From NCBI GenBank assembly GCA_903632075.3, contig CAHIKZ030003513.1, positions 82,001-146,000 of the forward strand: a DNA stretch of 64,000 nucleotides, written 5' to 3'. The stretch comes from Acanthosepion pharaonis (taxonomy: Eukaryota > Mollusca > Cephalopoda > Sepiida > Sepiidae). Made by a program: the position numbers and the translations under genes. The notes below the pieces were generated by a model. The model made no database searches. It was not told where the DNA came from and saw only the letters and a program-made list of their open reading frames with translations. Positions 11,060-23,107 of this stretch are shown piece after piece. Within the stretch, counting starts at the first letter, position 1, and each line of letters opens with the position of its first letter.

Positions 11060-11585
11060 AATAATTAAACAATCAAGAAGATGACATTTCACACCACTTC
11101 CAAAAAAAGGTTAGGAAGAAAACTTTCATCAATACTGGAAAGAGCTCCTGGACTTGAGAAACCTATTTTCCTGAAAAATTTTTTAAATGAAAGATTTTAT
11201 AAAATTCAAGAAAATAATGACATAATCAAGATGTTGACATGCCACACCACTTAACTTTCAACAAGATGTTGATGTTCTACACTACTTCAAATAAAAGGTT
11301 AGGAAGGAAACTCCCATCAATACTGGAAATAACCATAAGACCTGCTGGACTTGGGAAATCAATTTTCCTGAAAAATTGTTTTAGAAGAAAGATTTTATAA
11401 ATTTCAAATGAAAGAGAAAATAATGACATAATCAAGATGTTGATATTCCACACCACTTCAAACAAAATGTTAGGAAGGAAACTCTCATCAGTATTGGAAA
11501 GAGCAATTGCAACTACTGGACATGAGAAACCTATTTTCCTGAAAAATTGTTTTAAGAGAAAGATTTTAAAAAATTTCAGCCAATG
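11060..11585 (+). repeat. Triplicated ~180-bp segment within the LINE remnant
   Basis: Three successive copies each contain a variant of caccacttcaaa, aggttaggaaggaaact, atcaatactggaaa, ttttcctgaaaaat and gaaagatttta, beginning near 11075, 11275 and 11450. Each encodes the same 'GRK.SILE' block of the RT C-terminus. The duplication happened inside the LINE body, before or after insertion. Confidence 0.8.
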
Positions 11586-11620
11586 GTAGTACCAGATGTT
11601 TAGTCAATGAATGCCAAATG

Positions 11621-12228
11621 ATTCTTTATATATACTCCTAATATTACCATTACCAAAATTGACAGGATTATTTACAGTATTAGATTGGCATTCTAGTCCA
11701 GGATTAGAATATCTGCATGCTCCAGCTAAGACTAAAGCCGTGCTTCCTGCCTCAAACCAGCTGGTTTAGTAGGAAAACCAATGCAACCTTAATATGCAGC
11801 ATACTCATCAAGGACAAATCAAACTGCAAACATATCTAAAAATAATTAAAACCCTTATCATGAAAAAAGAATATAATCCTTAACAACATCAACTATGAAC
11901 ACAGCCATATTTGAGAATTAATAATATGCTTACCTTTCAGCAACTTACATACCATTTACAGTAGCACAACCCAAAATCTTGAAAATGGTTAAAAGATTGG
12001 CTGACAGTGCTTGGAATGAACAAACATTTGAACAATTTCTACACTCACTAAATCCCAAAAAGAAATCTCTTGTTCATACATAAGAAAAATACACTAAAGT
12101 CTTAACAGAACTGCCTTATTTAATAAAATGTGTTAGAGAAGGTTTGCTGTTCAAATACACAGTTTGTTTGTTTGTTTGTTTAAAACTTAACGACCCATCG
12201 ATCAGCAAGAGATCATTTAAGTCAAATA
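11621..12228. other. AT-rich sequence, unassigned
   Basis: A short plus-strand reading near 11988-12060 (KRLADSAWNEQTFEQF) looks protein-like, but stops surround it and no family was recognised. Probably more retroelement debris. Confidence 0.35.
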
Positions 12229-12231
12229 CAC

Positions 12232-12232
<1 letters not shown>

Positions 12233-12298
<66 letters not shown>
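12233..12298. repeat. (TA)n microsatellite
   Basis: About 32 TA units. Confidence 0.95.
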
Positions 12299-12300
<2 letters not shown>

Positions 12301-12548
12301 CAACCTGATAACCAGGTTTGCTAGATCTCGCCTGTCTCAATCCCCCTTTGAGCAGTGAGGGAGGAACTCCTGGCCAAGTGTGTGCTTCTCCATCATCCAG
12401 AGTTCTCTACAAAAACCAAATTTACACAAATGGCCTCATCAAACTCTCTTTAATTTACTGCCATCTCCACTACCGGGGGGGAGACAAATGGAATAATGAG
12501 AGAGGATGATGATCCCAATGCTCAGATGTGAGCAGGTGCTGATATAGG

Positions 12549-12552
<4 letters not shown>

Positions 12553-12611
<59 letters not shown>

Positions 12612-12612
12612 A
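12553..12612. repeat. Compound (TA)n(CA)n microsatellite
   Basis: TA units pass into CACACA. A further broken CA run follows to about 12640. Confidence 0.9.
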
Positions 12613-12978
12613 TCTACCAGACACACACACAGACACACAAATATACATTATCATCTGAATCCCACATAGACAAACTAGAATTATGATACGCTTACATGGA
12701 TAAAGTAATATTTACATTTTTTCACTGAGACATTTCTCCTTGAGTTCAGAACACCATAAATTATATTAACATTGTTTAACAAGTCAAATGCACGTGAAGC
12801 CTAATTAACCAATGAAAATCAAAGAAAACAAAAATAAAAATATCACAATTTCTTTTTACCCCATATCTCATTTTCTGTTATTTGATCTGTATTTGATTCA
12901 AGTTCACATCTATCTATCTATCTATCTAGATACATATATATATATAGCCTGATATGCTATGCCTACAGAGGAAGTGTC

Positions 12979-13358
12979 TGGTTAGCAAGCTTGAATTACT
13001 GTTTTCGACCTTGCAACCTGATGTTTTCTTTAAAAAATCTTATAACATGTTTGGGCTATAAAACAGTTTGATAGGAGATACAGGTTCAATTCCTGTCAGA
13101 GGACATATATTTTCTATGATATTTCTCAGACAATAAGACTGGTAAATGTTGTTTATACTGTTTATTCTAAACAGAGTTTTTACTTAAAATATTTGTATCT
13201 ATAAAAATAACGTATAAACAGAAAATATATTAAAATAATTGTTGGACACAGTTTATTTCATAATATATAATATCATTTTTTTATGTTAAGATATGCTTCA
13301 AGCTGAGAGAAATCATGGAAATTTGTAGTTTAAAAACAGTAATTCAACCTTGTTAACC
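12979..13358. mobile_element. Possible foldback/MITE-like element
   Basis: tggttagcaagcttgaatta followed by ctgtttt (12980-13006) is mirrored by aaaacagtaa followed by ttcaaccttgttaacca (13333-13358), a ~27-bp inverted repeat with about three mismatches around ~325 bp. Inside is a tRNA T-arm-like caggttcaattcctg (13081-13095). No clear target duplication was identified, so the mobile origin is inference. Confidence 0.4.
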
Positions 13359-13363
13359 ACACA

Positions 13364-13371
13364 CACACACA

Positions 13372-13420
<49 letters not shown>
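13364..13420. repeat. Compound (CA)n(TA)n microsatellite
   Basis: CACACA with one break followed by about 16 TA units, adjoining the right arm of the foldback sequence. Confidence 0.9.
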
Positions 13421-13421
<1 letters not shown>

Positions 13422-13615
13422 TAAAATACAGAATTGATATATACAGAATAAATTCCAATAACCAAAAAAATACTATTCTTAAATGAGTGAAATACAGAGT
13501 AGAGCAAATATAATTTTATTCAAAATTATAACATAAATATGTTATAAAATCACTACAAAAAATATATTTATTTCAAAAAAATGTATTTTTATAACATATT
13601 TATGTTAAAAGAATA

Positions 13616-13618
<3 letters not shown>

Positions 13619-13656
<38 letters not shown>
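13619..13656. repeat. (TA)n microsatellite
   Basis: About 18 TA units. The flanks 13520-13615 include an imperfect inverted repeat built on aacataaatatgttataaaa. Confidence 0.9.
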
Positions 13657-13661
<5 letters not shown>

Positions 13662-14736
13662 CACATTTTCACATATAAAATATAATTAATCCTGTTATTT
13701 TTGGAATAGGTACTTTTGCTAATCTATAATAAAGACACAATGTGATCATATATATTTATCAGTCAAGTAGCCTAATATTCCCTATTGCTATTCTCTTGAG
13801 AAATTCCCTTTTTATGGTAACAGGAGATATTATCTGAGCCCAACTTTTGACATAAAATTCATGTTAACAATAACAACAAAATATATATTATTGTTTATAT
13901 ATATATTATATTATCATAATTTATCTGAAATAATGAAGACAAGCACAGATATAATACAATGATTTTAAAAGCAAAATTCTTCCTTACATGCAATAACCGT
14001 AAATCAAATCAAAATCTTAGATTACTTATGTAAAAATATAACCAATGCAACTCTAAAATTATTTAAATAATGTCATCATTTTATGACTACGCATCATGGT
14101 AGCTTTCTTTTGATGTTTTTACTTTTAATGATTTTAAAAAGTACAGTTCTTTCTTACATGTGACAATAGAATTAATTTTTATTTGATAAAAATTTTAGAT
14201 TACTTTTATAATTAAATATAAGTAATGCAATTGCAAATGCACGAAAAAATTCAAAAAAAATAAACCAATGGTAAAAAAATGTGGCACAAATTTTTTTAAC
14301 ATTTTTGAGCATATTTTTGAAAAAAAAATAATGCCCATTGAACAATCAAAATATGACTAAACTGTCATTCACTGACAAAAGAGAAATTATTATCTTCCAT
14401 ATGAAAATGTTAAAATTACATTTTTAAGAATGACCAAATTATGATGGCTTTTGAATGTTTTCTGTCAAATAGCTTTTTAAAAATTAATTTTATTATGTCT
14501 TCTAATCTCTATTCAAACCAAATATTTAAAAAACTGCCCTTTGTCCTAAAAGTGTCAAATTTTTAAAAATCCCTCTTTCCTCATTATTTACCCAAAAAGT
14601 GAAATGCTGCCTTTTTCTGATGTTAATATGTCCTTTTAGTTTCCATTTTTTAAAAACTTAAAAAAATCAATTTTTATAAAACATATTTTTATCAGTATCC
14701 TTACAGATAAACATTGGAATCTCAAAAAATTTTTTC
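13657..14736. other. AT-rich sequence, no gene seen
   Basis: Two related segments (about 13955-14060 and 14130-14235, sharing gattttaaaa, ttcttacatg and ttttagattactt) suggest an old local duplication. No coding or RNA gene is supported. Confidence 0.45.
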
Positions 14737-14965
14737 ATTTTGAAGAGCTTGTTTAGTGTTCACTGGAGGATTGATATTACATAACAGTTCACTACCTTTT
14801 TCTTTGTTTATTATGAAATTTTCATATTTCTTAATACTTTGCTTAGCTTTTGGAAGGACTCTTTTTGCTATCCCAATGTGCCTTCCAGTTTTGGTGTTAT
14901 ATTTTCTATCCTCTGTTAAAACATTTAAACATTTAAATTATTGTTCTTGCCTGATTTTGGCATCT
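14737..14965 (-). pseudogene. LINE family C RT fragment
   Basis: Minus-strand translation through the block gives QKESFQKLSKVLRN, then stops, then KKKVVNCYVISIL. This order matches the RT thumb region of a non-LTR element ('..FQKLSKVL.n..i....K.r.lncYV.S.L'), just before the 'YG.E.W' motif, which is lost here. Three in-frame stops make it dead. It is a different LINE family from the neighbouring family A copy. Confidence 0.5.
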
Positions 14966-15264
14966 CCTATTTGAGCTGTCCCATTTGCTATCAACCATAC
15001 ATTCTATCTTCTTACAATTAGTGTTTATTATATTCCCAAAATTTCATTAACAAAAGTAAATATAGGAAAACGAGTTTTATGATAACTGTATATCACATTC
15101 TGTAAAAATTAATTTCAGTTCAAAATTGTTTTGGTGAATTTTATTTAAATTTTATTAACTATTTATTATTTGTTTCTTTTTTCTTTTTACAAATGATCAT
15201 TTTTTTGATAACATTTTTTTTAAGAAAGTTTTTTTTCTAATCCTAATTTTTTAGTTGTTTTTTT

Positions 15265-16118
15265 TTTTTTAATTATTTCACCTCAAAGAAAAGCAATAAA
15301 GCCACTAAGACACAAGGGATTACTGAATGTGTAAGAACAAGAAAAAAGAAAAACATTATTAAGGAGCATGAACGATAAAAGAGGAGAAATCAAGAAAACA
15401 GTAGATAACGATTGACATTGCATTTAAATTTTTGGAGATCAAAGTTGGTTGAAAAGCAAAAAGCCATAAAAGAGTTTCTACAAGTGAGAAGTGTCAGTAA
15501 AAAAACTGTTAGCATAGAATTTACAATTATCTCTAACCAATTCAACTGTAAAATGATGAGACCTCACCACCAATCTAGTATTGTGCTTAAATTAATAGAA
15601 TCTAAGTGCCATAGAAAAAAAAAAATTTTTTTTATAATATTAAAAAAATATGTCACAGTGGCTAAAAAGGGGATTTTTCATGATGAGGAAAGGTTGTTCT
15701 TCATATGTTTTATCTAAAAAACTTATTAGCCACAATCAATGAACCAAATTTTATCACAAAAATTTTTCAAAAAACACTACATTATTACTAACCATTCTTA
15801 CTACAGCATTACCATAAGACCAAGAGGAAAGTTCCTTTCCAATTGTTAATTGCCATAAAAGTATTTATTTATAAATAGGGATTTTTACATTATGGTGGTA
15901 AAATATGATTTAAGCCAAGATGCCAGGGCAGAACTAATAACACTACAAATTCTTCTTTGGATTTTATCAAGAATCATTAAACATATAGCAGGAGCACTAG
16001 ACCATATTATCTTATACTTAAACATACCTTTGAAAACACCCTTTTTATAGAATTGATCAATAATTGTATTTTTTATCCCTATATCAATATGTTTGCAGCC
16101 TACTGATGAAAAAAGCAT
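15265..16118 (-). pseudogene. LINE family A RT C-terminus and 3-prime tail
   Basis: On the minus strand, 16118 to ~15885 reads IWSSAPAICL and LDKIQRRICSVI. Decayed frames follow, then near 15600-15540 RSHHFTVELVRDNCKF and near 15425 CNVNRY, ending in the family tail (tgtcttagtggctttattgc, then tttgaggtgaaat). The order (HIW.AP, LDKIQ.R...VI, FK..TR, CNVNRY, tail) is the same as in the copies at 18930-19310, 22839-24052, 25510-25917 and 37180-37310. Frameshifts and deletions have removed continuous coding. It is a 5-prime truncated LINE insertion. Confidence 0.65.
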
Positions 16119-17120
16119 TTATTTTACACAAAAATATTTAATTTTCAACATAATTTTCTTCTTGTCAATGCACATAATTCAGTGGTGAATATTAATAATA
16201 TAGATAAAATTAAAGTTCAGCAAATAATTGTCAGTATACAGACTTATTGATACACCCTAATATGTCTACCTTCCTTGATTCTATTTATGTAAATTTTAGT
16301 TGGTACAAGGTCATGTTTTTTGGTGCATTTAATTAGCACCAGTCATTTAAGGGGTTATGATGAAACCTTTTTGCCTTAAAGACAACATATGATAGACAGG
16401 TTGGAAGAGGTTGGAAGTAAAAATAAATCAACATGTAACAGCCAATATTTGATATGGAAATTTGGATAATTTATATAGGTGCATCAATACATCTGAGTCA
16501 GTGATGGCTGAGCAGATGTTAAATAACCATCAATGTTTTTGATCCTTAATTTTTATTTTTAAGCATTAGGTTTAAATTTTCACTGTGGGGATGCCACTAG
16601 TACAAAATAAAAATAACAGAGATATAGGAGTTTAAATCAAAGGTGGCATAGAGGAAAGAATGAATTATACAGGAATAGAAAAAAAAAAAATTTTGGGATG
16701 TCCATTAGTTTGAATTACATTTGAATAGTTGGAATTTTAATATCAGGGAAACAAATAAAGGAAGGCAATCCCACAGACTGGAGGTCATAGACATGAAGCT
16801 ATTGGAGTAGAAGAGATGGCTACATTTAACTGTTTTGACAGTGAAAGGGTGAGACTGAGATGCCAGACTGGTAGCACATTTAAATACATGTAGTCTCAGA
16901 ACTAGCTAAAGTAAACCAAGATCTTATAATACTGGGTGTAACAGCATAATTGTCCATCCCACAAAATGTTTAATCTCTAATAAAACACTAAACTAATTGA
17001 GTTTCTTTTTGCCAGCTTTTCAGATAAGACTTTTAGCCATTCGGACACCATTTGTCATAAGAATCTCTGAGAAACCCTTTGAGTTATTCAGCTAGAAAGA
17101 GAACCGGTTAAAATTGTTTA
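16119..17120. other. AT-rich sequence, unassigned
   Basis: No protein, tRNA or structured repeat recognised. 16990-17120 may be the 5-prime side of the transposon whose coding part starts at 17121. Confidence 0.4.
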
Positions 17121-17559
17121 GTGTCAGCCCCACTGTCTTCCCAACTGAGCAATGGTGAGAGGAAAAGGATCATTCAGGTATTCAGTAATGATATCAACAT
17201 TCATACTCTGGCTTTCAACTTCAAAGTCCATTCAAGAACCATCCCGAGAATGGTGAATAAGTTTAAAAAAGAGGGAACAGTAGAGAGGAAAACTGGATTA
17301 GGAGGTCACAACAGGAAGAGGGATCATCATTTCAACTTAGAGCTAAAGAGATCAATTAGAAAAGATCCAACTCAATCCATAAGACGTTTGGCACATGAGA
17401 GAGGAGTTTCAGCTATGACAGTCCAAAGAGCAGTGAAAAAAAAGACTTGAAAATGAAATTGTACATGAAACCTGTGAGGCACCTTGTTACTCCAGGACAA
17501 AAAGTTAGAAGGTTAGAGAGGGCAAAGATCATCTTGAATAAGTTGGAAAATGATCCTGG

Positions 17560-17563
<4 letters not shown>
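17121..17563 (+). pseudogene. Tc1/mariner-like transposase N-terminal half
   Basis: A 109-codon open frame contains two helix-turn-helix-like units: residues ~12-48 (ERKRIIQVF, TLAFNFKVHSRTIPRMVNKF) and ~73-105 (IRKDPTQSIRRLAHERGVSA, then MTVQRAV). They are joined by a basic linker, as in the paired-type DNA-binding region of IS630/Tc1/mariner transposases. The frame ends in a run of eight A (17436-17443). Skipping one base would continue it in another frame to about 17560, where a TA microsatellite cuts it off. The DDE catalytic core is missing. A C-terminal piece lies at 19978-20121. Confidence 0.55.

Positions 17564-17592
<29 letters not shown>
17562..17592. repeat. (TA)n microsatellite
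   Basis: About 14 TA units directly truncating the transposase remnant. Confidence 0.9.
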
Positions 17593-17595
<3 letters not shown>

Positions 17596-18855
17596 ACTTT
17601 ATATCAATCTTTCATGAGCTTCTGATCCTTAGCTATGATTACTTAATACTGAATATGTCATTTTCATTTACGATCAATTTCATCACGATTCTTCTGTTGT
17701 GCTTGAAGAGTAATTATACATACTTGTTGCTCAAAGTTAAGTCCAATAGAGTTATAAAAACCTTGGAGAATTCCAGTAAGATATCTTTAATCATTTCTAA
17801 GATACAATTGTTTAAAGCTTAATCTAACAGTTAGACAATTTTGCTATTACACAATTTGGACAATTTTGTACATGGTATGCAGATAATACCATGGTGAATG
17901 GGTGACTGGCAACTGATCTCTCCTCTGATTGAGCTCTTATAGCTCAATGAGGCAAAGACTAGATTGTATCATTCAGTACATCTAAAACAAAGCTAGTAAT
18001 GTTCCATCATAATGGAACAGACCTAAAATATTTTCCAGTTTAGATGGGCAGTCATACTTTTAATGAGGCTCCTTGTTTTGAATGTTTATTGAAACTAAAG
18101 CTCAAAAGTAAATAGAATTTCAATTGAACTTTTTATATTCATACTAGGAATTAAAGATGCCAGAATAATGGTGGTTCCTTGTATTGCTCCAGAAAATAAA
18201 TACCTAACAGCTTTAGCCATGATTTATCATTACAAACAGTCAGATCAGGCCAAAAGTTCCTGGGTATGATGATAAACTACATCTGGCAGCAAGGCTTCTG
18301 ATTGGGAGGTTGGAGGTTTTGAGGAGCATGGAATGCTGTTCTTTCCAGGTCCTGGGGTGGTAGCACCTGTTAGGGTCCCAGCTATGGGCAAATAGGAAAC
18401 ACCAAACAAAACACTATGAAAGTATAAAAATAGATTTTTTTAGTAAAAATACCAGCAAAAGCAAAATGACCCACAATATATTTTATCTGTAGTTGGAAGC
18501 ATAGTTTTGCATTCAAAATATATTTAGTTGAAGCCATATAATTGTGTTCAAAATATTTAGATTTCAGCATTAAATAATGCATAGTGATGCCACTAAACAA
18601 AATCAAACAACATGAAAGAATTCTTTCATGACATTAATCCATATAATATTGTACAATTTCTTAAATCAAACTGTATTCTAAAATATAACTTCAACAAAAC
18701 TTCAGCATAAAACAAACATATCACTGTCTCTAATAATTATGCCCATGCAAGCATGTATATGCACAAAAGCTGAGTATCATCTACCATGTATTCAGTTGTG
18801 AAAGCAGAATAACATATTTTTATACTTCAAAGCTCCAAAGAAAATTAAATTTTAG
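17593..18855. other. AT-rich sequence, unassigned
   Basis: 18280-18410 has a GC-richer patch (ttgggaggttggaggttttg and ggtcctggggtggtagca) of the kind seen at retroelement ends, but nothing decisive. No gene is supported. Confidence 0.4.
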
Positions 18856-18915
18856 CTTTAAATGACCCATAAGGAGTTGATATGTCATTAAACAATCAAA
18901 ACAAATCAAATTACT
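18856..18915 (+). repeat. Retroposon 3-prime tail (family T)
   Basis: Contains aaatgacccataaggagttg followed by atatgtcattaaaca and an A/C-rich end. The same tail occurs at 47640-47705 (+), and as an inverted copy at 37322-37385. Confidence 0.55.
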
Positions 18916-18929
18916 CTGACTAAAAAATA

Positions 18930-19310
18930 AAGTATTGCAGCAATATCTGGGCTGGAGCTGCCAGTCTTCATTGTCCAATCTTGACACTGTTCAAAAGTGA
19001 TTATGCAGACATGTGGGTGATAAAATAACATTACTAGCCTCTCACTGTTGCTATTACTATGGCAAATATTCAAATGCGCTACATTCTCAAGTTCAGACCT
19101 TTACAGATAGGACCTGCCATGTCACATACATGGAATCAAATCATCCTTATTCACTTTATATTTGGCATATAGCAAGTTCCACTCAGATAGCTTCTTCCCC
19201 AGAACTGTTACTTTGTGGAACAGACTCCTGAGAGGATGTTTCCCCAATCATGACAATCTTAACATCTTCAGGTCTAGGGTCAACCAATATCTAACCCTAT
19301 AATATTTATC
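18930..19310 (+). pseudogene. LINE family A RT C-terminus
   Basis: Plus-strand pieces in order are YCSNIWAGAASLHCPIL (18935-18990), LASHCCYYYGKYSNALHSQV (19035-19100), HPYSLY (19142-19160) and, after a frame change, FFPRTVTLWNRLLRGCFPNH with FRSRVNQY (19190-19292). These correspond to the conserved blocks H.W.AP, LC.Y.YY.GKCS, SHPY, FFPRT..LWN.L and F...VN.Y in the C-terminus of a non-LTR reverse transcriptase. Stops and frameshifts are present and nothing upstream is retained. Confidence 0.65.
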
Positions 19311-19977
19311 CCTTCCTCTTTTCCCCTCATTTTGGCTCTTACAGCAATCTCACTATAACCGTCGATTCAAGTTAGCCATGAGGCTTTATGTTGGGTGGAC
19401 CAAAGTAAAAAAAGATCTGTTTTTGGCACTGAGAAAAGTTTATTCAGATATCCACCTGTCTTATAAACTATATATATTAAGTCTATTCAGTATTCTCTCT
19501 GTAAGCAGGAGTGACTTTTAAGCCAGAATGTTATCAGCCTTTGAAGATTATATATTTAATGTACAGGATGCCCCCACCCACGAAAATTGACATCATTTTG
19601 TAGTCTAATAATATAGCCCATTCTCACTCAGATAGTCTCAAATGCTAACAAAATGTGTAAAAAAACTAAGTTTAATATTTAACCTTTTCTTTTTTTCAGG
19701 ATGAAGAATGATGTTCACTAGAAATGAAAAGGCATTTTGCATGTTAGAATATGCTCAAACATAATCAAACAAGAGTGTGCAGCACACATTCTCAAGAAAA
19801 TTCAAGAAAAATGCACCAACTTGGAAGTAAATTTGGATATGGCACAAAAAAATTCAAAGAGGAAGTCTGTCTGTGTAAAAAAAAAAAGGGATCTAGATGA
19901 CCACCAGTATCAGAAAATATCATCAATCAGGTTCGGGAGACATTTGTGTGAAGCCCCAGAAAGTCTGTAAGAAGTGC

Positions 19978-20121
19978 ATTTATGGAAACCCAGATTCCTT
20001 GTACAACACTTTGGTGTTGGAGAATGTTACACAAGATATGCTACAGTGTGTTTGACAGGAGCTGGACTACTGTCTTGATGTGTGTTGTGTAACAGGTGGT
20101 GTACATATTGAACATTTGTGA
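19978..20121 (+). pseudogene. Tc1/mariner-like transposase C-terminus
   Basis: A 48-codon frame ends ..LENVTQDMLQCV, an in-frame TGA, QELDYCLDVCCVTGGVHIEH and a final stop. The pattern 'it.emlq.v...l.yRld.C....G.HiE' is typical of the last residues of Tc1/mariner-family transposases, and the TGA sits where an Arg codon (CGA) would be expected. It is on the same strand as the helix-turn-helix remnant 2.4 kb upstream. Both could be ends of one element split by the LINE at 18930-19310, but that is inference. Confidence 0.5.
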
Positions 20122-20680
20122 AGCATTGTGAAATTGGTTATAAAATCTACATCACTTTTAATATCTTGCTCAAATTTTTTATAAATAAATTTTTTATTGT
20201 TCAACATATAGCCTATTTAATTTCATTTGCCTCGGAGATGTAGTTTGTCAGATATTCACATTTAAAATTATGTTAATTTTGTGCAGATGCCCTATATATA
20301 ACACCATGGCTTTGGTGTTTTTCTATTTTATTTGCTGTGTATATTTTCTTTGGTCCTCAGCAGAGCTTTGATGAGAGCTGAATGAAAACCATTTAAGCAT
20401 TTGTCTGTAATTTTGGGGGCCTCTTTTTTGTTTCTTATTTCATCCTCTTATGATAATTATATATTTTTGTTATTTCTTCCACTTGCTTGATTTTAATATG
20501 CCCATTTTCTTTTTGCAATTGTAAAATTTTATGCCCCTAATAAAATGTTTAGAAGGTAATTCTTTTGCATTGCAACAAGATGTCCCTAAATGAATATAAA
20601 AGAGTAGGAACAGTCATACAAAAAAAATTGTGCAAACAGCTTAGTTTCAGCCATCTAAATAAATGTTATCTGCTCCCATA

Positions 20681-20900
20681 TGAGCATGTGGCCAAGTGGT
20701 TGGTCATACCAACCATAAGACACAAGTTCTAATCTTATTAAAGTCAATGAAGTGACTGGTTCATAATATCTCTTTGGGGAGATGACTCCACTATGTTGCA
20801 CCATTGCGAAGTGCCTGAAAATCATACCATTGGTTGACCAAAGTTTTGTGAGTGAAATTAGGTAGATGAAACTGTTTGAGAGTTGTGCTAGCATAGTTGG
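20681..20900 (+). repeat. tRNA-derived SINE (family S2)
   Basis: Pol III A box tggccaagtggttgg (20689-20703) fits TRGYNNARNNGG. A degenerate B box agttctaatc lies at about 20724-20733, a normal spacing for a tRNA-derived promoter. The tRNA-unrelated body follows (gatgactccactatgttgca, then ggttgaccaaagttttgtga). It may be a copy of a cephalopod SINE family, but I cannot name which. Confidence 0.6.
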
Positions 20901-22060
20901 ATAGAAACACTTTAATCTTGGCTGACAATTTATCTAGAGATGGTATCTAAATAAAAACACCCACCCTTCGGCAGCCTGGACACTTGCGGGGATATATTAG
21001 TTGACAAAGCTCATAATGATTGAAATTCTTAAAAAAAAAAGAAATGTTATGTCTGTCTGCTGCAGGGGAAAATAGTCTAGTCAGATGCACAAACCTTCAC
21101 CTGTTGTAGAAGACAAAAGGAATAAGAAAAACTGTAATTTTAAGATTCATACTAACTACTTCATCCAATTTAGGTAGCTTCATTTAAAAAATTGAACTGT
21201 GATATAATAACTAATAAAAAAAAAAGAAGCAAACAATTGACAAAAAAATACCAGAATCCTGTCTGGTAGTTGAACATAAAGTTTGAGGTTGTGTCCATAA
21301 TAGTTGGAACATTTGGAATGGTGTACAAATCACAGTAGGCAAGATTAGATGAATTAGAAATTTGTGGAAAAAACACAATCCAGACCCCAACATTGGCGGT
21401 GATCTGTGAGAATACTGTGAAAGGTGCTAAAGATTTGAGGAAACTTGCTGTCACTTAATCTCCACAAATAACAACCAGGCATGCAAAAAAAAAAAAAATA
21501 CTAATAATAATCTATATATAAAATTCTGTGACTTCTATTAATCTGTCTGTCCATTTGTCACATACTCTAAAATAGCCATATATTGACTGATCAAAACAAA
21601 ATTTTGGAGAGAAGTGCAAACAGGTAAGGAGGTACAAAGTACAATTGGTTTTATTAGGGTGTGTAAAACTCCCAAAGTAGGGTTGATGTCAGTATTTTTC
21701 CAAACTAATCAGCTTATTCAAATTTTATTGATTGTTTTGCAAAACTGAACGAAATGTAGAGTTTGTAAATCTCAACAAAAAATGTTAGCAATAACTTCAA
21801 CAATACTAAATAGTGTAAGGATTTCAACACTTGTCAGCGTGTTGTAAAAGAAATTCTAGTAATAATAAAATATGGAGAAGTAAAAGGCTTTTTTTTCTTT
21901 CTTTTTTTATTAATGTTCCCATAGTAAAAGAACCAGAAAGAGCCATTCAAGGTAGAGGGTTACTGACTGAGGGGTAATAGGAATATAAGAGGAGGAATGT
22001 AAGAGGAAGAAGTATGAGTAAAGATCATAAGGATATGGAGGATAGATAAGGATTGACCTT
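20901..22060. other. AT-rich sequence, no gene seen
   Basis: Minus-strand open frames at 21170-21454 are hydrophobic and Phe-rich but match nothing known to me. The region is otherwise featureless. Confidence 0.4.
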
Positions 22061-22205
22061 CAACATGAATACAAAAATGTTTAGGTGTGAAAGGGGCAAC
22101 TCCACCCCACAAATATCTGCTTTTTATTATTCTTCATACTGATAATCTGTCTGTCTATCTATCTATCTATCTTTTTGTACTCATTTCACCCCAAACAATG
22201 CAATA
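22061..22205 (-). repeat. LINE family A tail with (GATA)n, left member of an inverted pair
   Basis: Runs tgaatacaaaaatgttt, ctccaccccacaaatatctg, a (TCTA)n run, then gtactcatttcaccccaaac. The same elements occur in reverse complement at 24030-24158, so the 22.2-24.0 kb block lies between two inverted copies. Confidence 0.75.
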
Positions 22206-22352
22206 GACACAAGGGGTTACTGGAAGTGAAAGACAATGAGAAGACTGTTTAATTGGGAGAAAGGACAATAAAAGAGCAGGTTTCAGGAAGACAGAAGACA
22301 GTGATTGAGGTTGCATCTCAGTCTATCTATCTATCTATCTATCTATCTATTT
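22206..22352 (-). repeat. LINE family A tail and (TCTA)n run
   Basis: Shares agacacaaggggttactgga and the following agaagactgtttaattggga with the 15.3-kb tail, ending in a (TCTA)n tract at 22319-22352. Confidence 0.6.
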
Positions 22353-23107
22353 ATCTATCAGATGTTGTGTTTGGGTCAATGCTCTGGTTGGACAAAGTAG
22401 TTGATTTAACTTTTCGATCTTTAATCTTGAGCTTATAAACCTGGCGGCACCCATTCCTCTCCAGGTCACAGCCGACTTCTTCCGATATTTGCGGGATCGC
22501 CTTGACCTCGGAAATATGGCTGCACTTATTCTGGGAACTCAGCGTCCTGACCGGTGCCTTTGTAGTAAGGTCCTACATCCAGTGATCTAGTGTCAACAGG
22601 ATAACAGTAATTTATTAAGGATTAAGGTGATACCAAAGAACGTTGGACAATATCGCTGAATGGACTGGCAAAATTTTTACCTAGATCCAGCTGTTTGACC
22701 AATGGCCAAATCAAGTGCTTCTAAGACTCTGGTTTATTCTCTAAAATATATTCTGGTTTGTAAAGATACTATTACAAAGAAATTATCACATCTTAACTTC
22801 CAGGAGAGCATGATGGTAACTTTCAGGGGAGCAACTTAATGGGCCTTTTTGGGCTCATGTTTTTCACTAAACATGTGGATTGGGGTGGTTATATTAAATC
22901 AATTGCTCGGTCTACTCCTAAAAATGTTGATTCATTGTGTTGTGTCAGACAATTTTCTCGCCAGAATCCATCTTGCACAGTTATAAATCTACCATTCATC
23001 CGTGCATTGAACATTGCCGCCATATCAGGTTTGCTGCTCCTGCAGTACATCTCGAGATTCTTGATAAAATCCAAAAAAGGGTCCGTAATGTAATCGAACT
23101 TGACCTG

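Larger units (their letters stand above)
10262..11620 (+). pseudogene. LINE family B RT C-terminal remnant, interrupted and internally triplicated
   Basis: Plus-strand fragments in order are FKYLSIWISYNKFSIRDKEI (10312-10375, LINE RT 'FKYLG..I' motif), then, past an inserted MITE, LVGLRLSYGCHSW (10792-10845, matching the 'Y.C..W' block), LKWIAHVT (11030-11055), and then the segment FHTTS.KRLGRKL.SILERA. This last segment is present three times (about 11080, 11270 and 11455). The frame shifts repeatedly and stops are frequent. The order equals the C-terminal third of a non-LTR reverse transcriptase. The endonuclease and catalytic RT motifs are absent. Clade not resolved. Confidence 0.6.

Noticed and set aside
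13055..13110. A functional tRNA gene around caggttcaattcctg
   Set aside because: Only a T-arm-like hairpin is present. No matching acceptor stem, D arm or anticodon arm could be assembled.
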